Source: Clostridium prolinivorans (lineage in GTDB: Bacteria; Bacillota; Clostridia; Clostridiales; Clostridiaceae). From it: DNA of 48,961 nt. This document shows positions 42,236 through 48,961 of this stretch, piece after piece. The notes beneath the pieces were generated by a model. That model ran no database searches. It was not told the origin of the DNA and saw only the letters and a list, made by a program, of their open reading frames with translations. The stretch is from positions 1 to 48,961 of the forward strand of contig NZ_RJWG01000013.1 in the NCBI RefSeq assembly GCF_004011155.1, written 5' to 3'. Position 1 is the stretch's first letter, and the number at the start of each line of letters is the position of its first letter. Position numbers and translations under genes: made by a program.

Positions 42236-42247
42236 GGAGGAAATAAA

Positions 42248-43537
42248 ATGCGTGTTAGGATTATTGAACCTGTAAAAAAGCAGGAAAACAAAAAGAAAAG
42301 GGTTAGTGCCTATGCAAGGGTTTCAACCGGCAGCGATGCTCAGGGGGAATCTTTAGAAAATCAAATCCAGTATTATGAAAATCTGATTTCAAATAATCCT
42401 GATTACGAATATGCAGGTGTGTTTGCTGATAGAGGAATTACCGGCACTACAGATAACAGACCAGAGTTTCAAAGAATGCTTAATCTTGCAAGAGAAGGAA
42501 AAATTGATTTAATCATTACTAAATCTATCTCAAGATTTGCAAGAAATACAGCGATAATGCTTCAAGTAGTAAGAGAACTAAAAGACATTGGTGTAGAAAT
42601 AATATTTGAGAAAGAAAATATCAAAACTTTATCAGGGGATGGTGAGCTTATGCTAACCGTCCTCTCTTCTTTTGCACAGGAAGAAAGCAAAAATATCAGT
42701 GACAACTTAAAGTGGAGGGTAAAGAAGAAGTTTGAACGAGGAGAGCTGATTATAAATACCACAAGATTTTTAGGTTACGACAAGGATGAATACGGCGATT
42801 TAGTAATAAACCCAAAAGAAGCAGAAATAGTTAGAAGAATATTTGAAGACTACTTAAAAGGTAAAGGAACATTTACTATAGCCAAAGAATTGAATGAAGA
42901 TAAAGTGCCCACTGTTGCAGGCGGCAGATGGCAGGAAAGTACAATTTTAAATATCCTTAAAAATGAAAAATACAAGGGAGATGCCATACTTCAAAAGTAT
43001 TACACACCAGACCATTTGAGAAAAGTAAGCGTAAGAAATGAAGGCGTAATTGACAGCTATTATATTGAAGATAATCACTCTCCCATAGTTTCAAGGGAAA
43101 TGTGGGAGCAGGTTCAGATAGAAATTGCAAAAAGAGCAAAAGCAAAGGGAAATAAAGCAGGAGATACAAAAAAATATACAAACAGATATCCATTAACAGG
43201 AATGCTTTTCTGCAGTAAATGCGGCTCTACTCTAAGGAGAAGAACTTGGAACAGCAAATTAAATTGCAGAAAGATTGTATGGCAATGCAGTAACTATATT
43301 AAAAATGGAAAAGATGCCTGCAGTGGAACATCAATTGATGATGAGGTTGTAAGCAGGCTTAATATAAAAGAACCAATAATTGTAAGGGAGGAAGTTAAGG
43401 ATGGCAAGAAATATTACAGTTATACCTGCAAGAGCAAACAGGAGCAATCTGGCAGAGCAGATACAGCCGCAGAAAAAGAGAATGGCAGCCTATTGCAGAG
43501 TATCAACAGACCAATTAGAACAGTTATCAAGCTATGA
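42248..43537 (+). CDS. Large serine recombinase 1
   Basis: A 429-residue site-specific recombinase. The resolvase catalytic domain has Ser26 in YARVSTGS and the FARNTAIMLQVV and EKENIKTL motifs; then the recombinase domain (GYDKDEYGDLVINPKEAEIV) and a zinc-ribbon domain (CSKCGSTL, later CSNY..C). The C-terminal coiled coil is nearly absent, and the last 46 codons lie over the start of recombinase 2, an unusually long overlap. It may act as integrase together with recombinase 2, or be a partner for directionality. Confidence 0.92.
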   Translation: MRVRIIEPVKKQENKKKRVSAYARVSTGSDAQGESLENQIQYYENLISNNPDYEYAGVFADRGITGTTDNRPEFQRMLNLAREGKIDLIITKSISRFARNTAIMLQVVRELKDIGVEIIFEKENIKTLSGDGELMLTVLSSFAQEESKNISDNLKWRVKKKFERGELIINTTRFLGYDKDEYGDLVINPKEAEIVRRIFEDYLKGKGTFTIAKELNEDKVPTVAGGRWQESTILNILKNEKYKGDAILQKYYTPDHLRKVSVRNEGVIDSYYIEDNHSPIVSREMWEQVQIEIAKRAKAKGNKAGDTKKYTNRYPLTGMLFCSKCGSTLRRRTWNSKLNCRKIVWQCSNYIKNGKDACSGTSIDDEVVSRLNIKEPIIVREEVKDGKKYYSYTCKSKQEQSGRADTAAEKENGSLLQSINRPIRTVIKL

Positions 43538-44813
43538 AGCACAGGTAGCTTATTATACATCTTATATAACAAATCATCCAGATTATGAATTCGGAGGAAT
43601 TTATGCAGATGAGGGGATTTCAGGGACAAACACTAAAAAGAGAGAACAGTTCAATAAAATGATTGAGGATTGCAGAGCAGGAAAAATAGATATGATAATA
43701 ACTAAGTCTATATCAAGGTTTGCAAGAAATACACTTGATACATTAAACTACGTAAGACAGCTTAAAGAATTAGGCATTGGAGTAATATTCGAGAAGGAAA
43801 ACATCAACACTTTAGATTCTAAAGGAGAAGTTTTGCTTACTATCCTCAGCTCTCTAGCCCAAGATGAGTCAAGAAGTATAAGTGAAAATTCTACATGGGG
43901 CATAAGGAGAAGGTTTGAACAGGGAAAGCTTCATATAAACCACACAAAATTCTTAGGCTATGATAAAGATGAAGAAGGAAACCTTGTTATAAATGAAAAA
44001 CAGGCTAAAATTGTGAGGAGAATTTATAAAGATTACCTTGATGGCAAAGGTCCAAATAGAATTGCAAGAGAACTTGAAGAAGAAGGTGTTCCTAACTGGA
44101 ATGGGAAACCTAAGTGGTATGAAAGCAGTATAAGAAAGATTTTAAGTAATGAAAAATATAAGGGAGATGCACTTCTTCAGAAGACTTATACCGTTGATTT
44201 TTTAACCAAAAAAAGAGCAGTAAATAATGGAGAAGTTCCAATGTATTATGTAGAAGAAAGCCATCCTGCAATTATAGATAAAGAAATGCATACTGCAGTA
44301 CAGCTTGAAATGGAGAGAAGAAGAGCATTTGCAGAAAAATATAACATTAGTAAGCTTGATTATGCAACAGTTGATAATCCTTTTGCAGGAAGAGTTATCT
44401 GTGGACACTGCGGCAGTGCCTTTGGAAGAAAGGTGTGGAATTCTACTGATGAAAGGTTAAGAAGGGTTGTTTGGAGATGCAATAAAAAATATGAAGTAAA
44501 GGGAAAAAAGAGCTGTGAGAATAAGCATATAGATGACAAGGTTTTATATCAAGCTTTTGTAAATACCTTTAATGCTATGGTGGAAAATAAGGAACATTTT
44601 ATAGAAAGGTGGAAGAAAGAACTTAATAGTGAGAATGTGTTGGTAAGATATAGGGCAAAGCAGTTTATGGGAATTTTAAAGGATGCAAAGATAGTAGATG
44701 AGTTTGATGTTGATATGTATTTTAGAATAATAGAGAAAATGACAGTATTTGATGGAGAAAAGATAATAGTGAGTTTGCTTGATGGGACGGAGATAGAAGT
44801 TGTAATTGAATAA
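43401..44813 (+). CDS. Large serine recombinase 2 (integrase candidate)
   Basis: A 470-residue recombinase with AGGGAGG before its ATG. Ser35 in YCRVSTDQ is the nucleophile. Motifs FARNTLDTLNYV, EKENINTLDSKGEVLLTILS, the recombinase domain (GYDKDEEGNLVINEKQAKIV), a zinc ribbon (CGHCGSAF, then CNKK and CENK) and a full C-terminal helical region follow. It is the complete member of the tandem pair and lies closest to the host flank, as expected for the integrase of this prophage. No attachment core could be proved. Confidence 0.94.
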   Translation: MARNITVIPARANRSNLAEQIQPQKKRMAAYCRVSTDQLEQLSSYEAQVAYYTSYITNHPDYEFGGIYADEGISGTNTKKREQFNKMIEDCRAGKIDMIITKSISRFARNTLDTLNYVRQLKELGIGVIFEKENINTLDSKGEVLLTILSSLAQDESRSISENSTWGIRRRFEQGKLHINHTKFLGYDKDEEGNLVINEKQAKIVRRIYKDYLDGKGPNRIARELEEEGVPNWNGKPKWYESSIRKILSNEKYKGDALLQKTYTVDFLTKKRAVNNGEVPMYYVEESHPAIIDKEMHTAVQLEMERRRAFAEKYNISKLDYATVDNPFAGRVICGHCGSAFGRKVWNSTDERLRRVVWRCNKKYEVKGKKSCENKHIDDKVLYQAFVNTFNAMVENKEHFIERWKKELNSENVLVRYRAKQFMGILKDAKIVDEFDVDMYFRIIEKMTVFDGEKIIVSLLDGTEIEVVIE

Positions 44814-44991
44814 AGAAAAAATTAATAGAATATTATGTAAAAATTTATCTTAAAATAATAATAATGAATTATGCAGAAAAATGTCACAAATAAAATGTTG
44901 AATATACAGAGATTTCGCATCTAATTTCCAGTAAAGCTTTTTTCTTTATAGGAAATTAGATGCGAAATCTCTGGGAGAATATTGATATCTG
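44814..44991 (+). repeat. Right-border gap with perfect 23-bp inverted repeat
   Basis: Between the recombinase and the host promoter lies AT-rich DNA containing arms at 44907-44929 and 44951-44973 that are exactly complementary over 23 bases around a 21-base loop. The left arm begins CAGAGATTTCGC; the right ends GCGAAATCTCTG. Neither strand has a T-run after it, so it is not a normal terminator. It could be a recombinase-related site, a transposon remnant or a folded RNA. Confidence 0.7.
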
Positions 44992-45020
44992 TTGACAACT
45001 TGATATTCTCATAATATAAT
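44992..45020 (+). promoter_or_regulatory. Consensus sigma-A promoter for the cation ATPase
   Basis: TTGACA (44992-44997) and TATAAT (45015-45020), both perfect, are separated by 17 bases. Transcription would start near 45027 and produce the ~187-base riboswitch leader. Confidence 0.9.
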
Positions 45021-45051
45021 CTTAATACAAATGAATATTTTCTTATTAAAT

Positions 45052-45190
45052 TAAAAGGGAGTAGTTACAAATACGGTGTCAACACTACGATTATTTTAAT
45101 AATCTGGCACTGTATACCAATGTTTTGGTTACGAGACTTTTAATATAGTTTACTTATGGGAATTATATTAAAGGTCTTATTTTTTTTATA
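45052..45190 (+). promoter_or_regulatory. yybP-ykoY manganese riboswitch with terminator
   Basis: The leader contains the two conserved ends of this class, AAAAGGGAGTAG at 45054 and GGTTACGAGACTT near 45128-45140, with GGTGTCAACACTACG and the middle helix between. The ACGAGAC strand overlaps a terminator: AGACTTTTAATATA (45134-45147) pairs with TATATTAAAGGTCT (45164-45177), one wobble, followed by T8. Mn2+ binding to the aptamer should free the gene from termination. The following P-type ATPase is a common target of this class. Confidence 0.9.
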
Positions 45191-45213
45191 AACAAAAGAA
45201 GGGAGATATAAAA

Positions 45214-47838
45214 TTGAAGGAGTTTTATAAAAGCAGTGTGGAGGAAGTTTTAAGGGAGCTTAAAGTTACCGAAAAGGGTTTAAGCAATTCTGATGTGGAG
45301 GAACGAAGAAGTAAATATGGATATAATGAATTGACGGAGGGAGAACAAAAGAGTGCAATTCAGGTATTCTTTGAGCAGTTTAAGGATTTTCTCGTACTTA
45401 TACTTTTGGGATCGGCACTTATTTCTGCCTTTCTTGGAAAGTTTGAGAGCACCCTTGTAATTTTAGCAGTGGTCATAATAAATGCTGTTCTTGGAACAGT
45501 TCAGCACATTAAGGCTGAGCAATCCTTAAAAAGCCTTAAGGCACTATCTTCACCAGTTGCAAAGGTTCTAAGGGATGGTAAAAGGCTTGAGATACCCTCA
45601 AGGGAATTGATGGTTGGAGATATTCTCTATCTTGATGCAGGAGACTATGTAAGTGCAGATGGTAGAATCATTGAATCCGCAAGTCTTCAAGTAAATGAGA
45701 GCTCACTTACAGGGGAATCTGAAGGGGTTTTGAAAACAACAGAGGTTATTGAGGGGGACAACGTTGCCCTTGGTGACAGAAGGAACATGGTTTTCTCAGG
45801 AAGCTTTGTCACCTATGGAAGAGGAACTGCCGTAGTTACCGCTATCGGGATGGATACTGAAATAGGTAAGATAGCAAACCTCCTTGATTCTGCCAAGGAA
45901 AAGAAGACTCCCCTTCAGACAAATCTTGGTAACTTCGGGAAAAAGCTGGCCTTTGTAATAATAGCAATATCTATTTTCATATTTGGTCTTAACGTTGTCA
46001 GGGGACAGGCAATAATTGAATCTCTCATGTTTGCTGTATCCCTGGCGGTGGCTGCAGTACCTGAGGCCTTAAGCTCCATAGTGACCATTGTTCTTGCACT
46101 TGGGACTCAAAAAATGGCCAGGGAAAACGCCATAATAAGAAAGCTCCATGCAGTTGAAAGCCTTGGAGGAATATCGGTAATATGCTCTGATAAAACAGGT
46201 ACACTTACGCAAAACAAGATGACTGTACAAAGGGTTTATGTGGATGGAAAGATCCTTGACCATGATGATTTGAATCACGATAAGGTTCTTGAAAAGAGGC
46301 TTGTGCTTATGGCACTGCTTTGTAACGATGCAGTAACCGTGGAAAAAAAGGAAATTGGTGATCCAACCGAAATTGCCCTTGTTAATTTGGGAGAAATATA
46401 TGGACTTGATGAACTAAAGATAAGGAATGAATATAAAAGATATGGAGAAATTCCCTTTGATTCAGATAGAAAGTTAATGAGTACGGTTCATAAAGTGGAT
46501 GGAAAGATGGTTATGATAACAAAGGGAGCACCGGATGTTCTCATTTCAAGATCGAAGTATTATGAAAACTCCTCAGGTATACAGAGTTTTACAGAGGAAT
46601 ACAGAGAAGATGTAGAAAGGGTAAATAAAGATTTTTCAAGGAATGGTCTCAGGGTTTTAGCCTTTGCCTATAAGGAAATTCAAGAGGGACAGGAAATAGG
46701 AGTAGATGACGAAAGGGATTTAACCTTTGTAGGATTAATTGCCATGATGGATCCACCAAGAGCGGAGTCTGCTGAGGCAGTTAGAAGTTGTATCAATGCC
46801 GGTATAAAACCCGTTATGATAACTGGAGACCATAAGATAACAGCATCGGCAATAGCGAAGCAGATAGGAATTTTAAAGGACGAATCTGAGGCCATGGAAG
46901 GCCATGAACTTGAAAACATAAGTGATGAGGAGCTTATGGAAAGGGTTGAAAAAATCTCCGTGTATGCCAGGGTTTCACCTGAGCATAAAATTAGAATAGT
47001 CAGGGCATGGCAGAACAAGGGTAATGTGGTTGCCATGACGGGAGATGGAGTTAACGATGCACCTGCCCTTAAACAGGCTGATATTGGAATAGCCATGGGA
47101 ATTACGGGAACAGAGGTTGCAAAGGATGCAGCATCAATGATTCTTACGGATGATAATTTCTCAACCATAGTTAAGGCGATTTCCAATGGGAGAAGCATAT
47201 ATGAAAACATTAAAAATTCAATAAAATTTTTGCTCTCGGGTAACACAGCAGGAATTTTATCGGTTTTATATGCCTCGCTTTTAGCCCTTCCAGTGCCCTT
47301 TGCACCGGTTCACCTGCTCTTTATAAACCTTATTACAGACAGCCTTCCGGCAATTGCAATAGGGCTTGAGCCTCACAACGAAAATATAATGAATGAAAAG
47401 CCAAGGGACATAAACACTCCCATATTCACAAGGGAGTTTGGTATTGAGGTTATCCTGGAGGGAATTTTAATTGCAATAAGCACCATAGTAGCATTCCACC
47501 TTGGACTTTCTACGGGAAGCCCAGCCGTTGCAAGCACTATGGCCTTTGCAACCCTGGGACTTACAAGGCTTGTACACGGCATAAACTCAAGATCCAGGGA
47601 ATCGGTTTTTAAAATAGGGGTTTTCTCAAATAAATACCTGTGGTTTGCTATAATAATTGGATATCTCCTTGTAACTGCTGTATTAACCCTTGAGCCCCTA
47701 AGGGGAATCTTTGAGGTTGTGCCGCTTACTGGAAATCAATATGCCTATGTATATGGACTGCCATTAATACCACTGGTACTTGTACAGCTTTACAAGCTTG
47801 TGTTTGTAAAACGAGATATAAATAAAATTGGAGATTGA
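45214..47838 (+). CDS. P2-type cation ATPase, probable Mn2+ (Ca2+) exporter
   Basis: An 874-residue P-type ATPase, TTG start with AAGGGAG upstream. It has the N-terminal cation-ATPase domain, the dephosphorylation motif LTGES, membrane helix 4 motif AAVPEALSS, the phosphorylated Asp326 in DKTGTLTQNK, the hinge motif TGDGVNDAPAL, and helix 6 NLITDSLPAIAIGLEP. This is the SERCA-like P2A subgroup. A Mn2+ riboswitch in front argues for Mn2+ export as the physiological role, although Ca2+ transport is possible. GC content and codon use are higher than in the prophage, consistent with host DNA. Confidence 0.95.
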   Translation: MKEFYKSSVEEVLRELKVTEKGLSNSDVEERRSKYGYNELTEGEQKSAIQVFFEQFKDFLVLILLGSALISAFLGKFESTLVILAVVIINAVLGTVQHIKAEQSLKSLKALSSPVAKVLRDGKRLEIPSRELMVGDILYLDAGDYVSADGRIIESASLQVNESSLTGESEGVLKTTEVIEGDNVALGDRRNMVFSGSFVTYGRGTAVVTAIGMDTEIGKIANLLDSAKEKKTPLQTNLGNFGKKLAFVIIAISIFIFGLNVVRGQAIIESLMFAVSLAVAAVPEALSSIVTIVLALGTQKMARENAIIRKLHAVESLGGISVICSDKTGTLTQNKMTVQRVYVDGKILDHDDLNHDKVLEKRLVLMALLCNDAVTVEKKEIGDPTEIALVNLGEIYGLDELKIRNEYKRYGEIPFDSDRKLMSTVHKVDGKMVMITKGAPDVLISRSKYYENSSGIQSFTEEYREDVERVNKDFSRNGLRVLAFAYKEIQEGQEIGVDDERDLTFVGLIAMMDPPRAESAEAVRSCINAGIKPVMITGDHKITASAIAKQIGILKDESEAMEGHELENISDEELMERVEKISVYARVSPEHKIRIVRAWQNKGNVVAMTGDGVNDAPALKQADIGIAMGITGTEVAKDAASMILTDDNFSTIVKAISNGRSIYENIKNSIKFLLSGNTAGILSVLYASLLALPVPFAPVHLLFINLITDSLPAIAIGLEPHNENIMNEKPRDINTPIFTREFGIEVILEGILIAISTIVAFHLGLSTGSPAVASTMAFATLGLTRLVHGINSRSRESVFKIGVFSNKYLWFAIIIGYLLVTAVLTLEPLRGIFEVVPLTGNQYAYVYGLPLIPLVLVQLYKLVFVKRDINKIGD

Positions 47839-47864
47839 TTACCATAGAGCTGCCAAATATAATT

Positions 47865-48000
47865 ATGACCAGAATTCTTGAACCGTTAAACAGGATATTT
47901 AGGAACTATGCTGGTTGTGGAGCTTGAATATGCATGTTTTTCACTTCCAAGTGAGGCTGTTCTCCCCGTTATAGGAGGGCAGCCTCACAAAACCAGATAA
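47865..48000 (+). pseudogene. DedA-family gene remnant
   Basis: From ATG 47865 one frame reads MTRILEPLNRIF, and another, from about 47896, reads GYLGTMLVVELEYACFSLPS and then SEAVLPVIGG, which is the typical N-terminal part of DedA membrane proteins. The two frames differ by +1 and the second ends at 48000 after only a few more residues. The piece is therefore frameshifted and truncated. A GTGAGGCTG/CAGCCTCAC hairpin covers its end and could serve as terminator for the ATPase gene. Confidence 0.6.
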
Positions 48001-48090
48001 ACCTTATCGGGGCTTTGTTATCAAACATATAGAATGGTTTGAGGCCTGCCTCTTTTTAAGCTCAGACATACGTCTCCTATGTATTTTTAC
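48001..48090 (+). terminator. Convergent intergenic region with weak hairpin
   Basis: Between the DedA remnant and larC the sequence GAGG-CCTG-CCTC-TTTTT (near 48041-48057) forms a short stem with T-run on the plus strand. It could help stop plus-strand transcription before the convergent larC gene. Confidence 0.35.
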
Positions 48091-48930
48091 TTATCTATTA
48101 TAAAACTCTCCTATATGTCTGCTTATGGCTCCATAAATTTCCTTCAGAGGAAGGTTCGCTCTTTCTGCCGCCTTTTTTACATCCTCATACTCAGGTGTTA
48201 CATTTACAACCCTGTCCTTATACTTTGAAACCTTGAAGCTTATTTCTCCAAACTCTGTACCTACCTTTTTAAACTCCCTTTGAAGTTCTGTCCTTTCTAT
48301 GTTTAACTTTCTAATGCCTATTGTTGTTGTTTCTCTGAAAAGAACTTCTTTAATCCTATCCTCAAGAATCACAGGAGCAGTTACGGTTATAACTATTCCA
48401 GGCCTGTTCTTTTTCATGTAAACGGGAGTAAAATATACGTCCTTGGCTCCCTCTTCAAAGAGCTTGTCCATAAGATATCCATATATCTGTGGGTTCATAT
48501 CGTCTATTGTTGCCTCAAGTATGCAGTTTTCCTGACTATCTGTTTCGCCCAGGATAACCCTTAGTACATTTGGCTTTTCCGTGTTCCTCTTTCCACATCC
48601 ATAGCCTGCTTTTTTAACCTTTAATTCAGGGAATTTCCTAAACTCCGACGCAAGGGTTTTAATAACAGCTGCCCCCGTTGGGGTTGTGAGCTCCATTTCC
48701 CTTTCATCGGCATATATTGGAACGTCCTTAAGTATGTTAAGAGTTGCAGGTGCCGGAACGGGCATTATACCGTGCTGGCATTTTACAAATCCCCTTCCTG
48801 TGTTTACAGGGGATGAAACTATTTTATCAGGATTTATGTAGTCAATACATATTGCAGTTCCAACTATGTCCACAATTGAGTCCACAGCGCCTACTGGATT
48901 TATGTCAATATAGTAGACACAAAAACTCAA
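48091..48930 (-). CDS. larC: LarC (DUF111) C-terminal two thirds, partial
   Basis: A 279-residue open frame of the LarC family, the CTP-dependent nickel insertase that completes the nickel-pincer cofactor of lactate racemase. Clear family blocks are NPVGAVDSIVDIVGTAICID, CQHGIMPVPAPATLNIL, EMELTTPTGAAVIKTLASEF and ATIDDMNPQIYGYLMDKLFE. Full LarC proteins have ~110 more N-terminal residues. Upstream, toward the window end, the same frame reads EKLHKN after a stop, while another frame reads EDALRKTA; together these resemble the missing part, suggesting a frameshift near 48945. It is either a broken gene or a recoding arrangement. The window ends there, so this cannot be decided. Confidence 0.85.
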   Translation of the reverse strand: MSFCVYYIDINPVGAVDSIVDIVGTAICIDYINPDKIVSSPVNTGRGFVKCQHGIMPVPAPATLNILKDVPIYADEREMELTTPTGAAVIKTLASEFRKFPELKVKKAGYGCGKRNTEKPNVLRVILGETDSQENCILEATIDDMNPQIYGYLMDKLFEEGAKDVYFTPVYMKKNRPGIVITVTAPVILEDRIKEVLFRETTTIGIRKLNIERTELQREFKKVGTEFGEISFKVSKYKDRVVNVTPEYEDVKKAAERANLPLKEIYGAISRHIGEFYNR

Positions 48931-48961
48931 ATTTTTATGCAGTTTTTCTTAAAGCATCTTC

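Noticed and set aside
46680-47246. Long minus-strand open frame inside the P-type ATPase gene.
   Set aside because: It is antisense to conserved ATPase motifs and has no start signal or family match.
37-48925. A 13-base inverted match between the two window ends (TTTTTGTGTCTAC and its complement at 48913-48925).
   Set aside because: Matches of this length are expected by chance in a 49-kb AT-rich window, and the right copy is coding sequence of larC.

Overview
The window is AT-rich, densely packed and almost entirely plus-strand DNA of clostridial (Firmicutes/Bacillota) character: AGGAGG-type ribosome binding sites, frequent TTG/GTG starts, and gene families typical of Clostridium and relatives. 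Species cannot be fixed from sequence alone. Positions ~1.5-44.8 kb hold an apparently complete prophage of a long non-contractile-tailed (siphovirus-type), HK97-fold phage. Positions ~44.99-48.96 kb look like host chromosome: a Mn2+-riboswitch-controlled P-type ATPase, a DedA remnant and a partial larC. The host side of the left end is not clear. The first gene (68-1273, minus strand) is an unrecognised protein with a C-terminal zinc finger.

Layout. (1) 1.5-3.8 kb: a structured leader, a sigma-region-4-like protein, an AntA-type antirepressor and small genes. (2) 3.8-13.6 kb, replication and recombination: DUF2800 (RecB/Cas4-like nuclease), DUF2815 (ssDNA-binding type), family A DNA polymerase, BRO/KilAC antirepressor, VapE-like primase/helicase, VRR-NUC nuclease, SNF2 helicase, and an ArpU/DUF1492-like late regulator whose 3' end carries three phased TGTCACT repeats, a probable late promoter. 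(3) 13.8-14.75 kb: HNH endonuclease and a cos-like, DnaA-box-like non-coding segment. (4) 14.76-20.86 kb, accessory block between HNH/cos and terminase: zinc-finger HTH protein, ParB-methyltransferase fusion, C5-cytosine methyltransferase, amidoligase, gamma-glutamyl-cyclotransferase-like protein, a 'virulence-related' protein sharing its C-terminus with the amidoligase, and zinc-ribbon proteins. (5) 20.9-29.95 kb: terminase small and large subunits (the large one split by a class 3-type intein), portal, ClpP-like protease, capsid, connectors, major tail protein. (6) 29.95-32.37 kb: a cargo insert in the tail operon, comprising a promoter, an 18-bp palindrome, a guanidine-I (ykkC) riboswitch, a Gdx-type SMR exporter, a B3/4-domain protein, a COG0731-like radical SAM protein and a terminator. 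(7) 32.4-42.15 kb: tail chaperones with a programmed -1 frameshift, tape measure, Dit, Tal, two fibre-like proteins, holin, amidase. (8) 42.2-44.8 kb: two tandem large serine recombinases.

The most unusual features are: a promoter-like element present four times (before the amidoligase, a small unknown gene, the virulence-related gene and the first recombinase), with fixed TTG-to-core spacing and flanking inverted repeats whose sequences differ but stay complementary; the guanidine-riboswitch cargo island; the Gln1 class 3 intein in the terminase Walker A motif; and a very clear -1 frameshift signal. No CI-type repressor, excisionase, tRNA gene or CRISPR array was found. Attachment sites could not be assigned.
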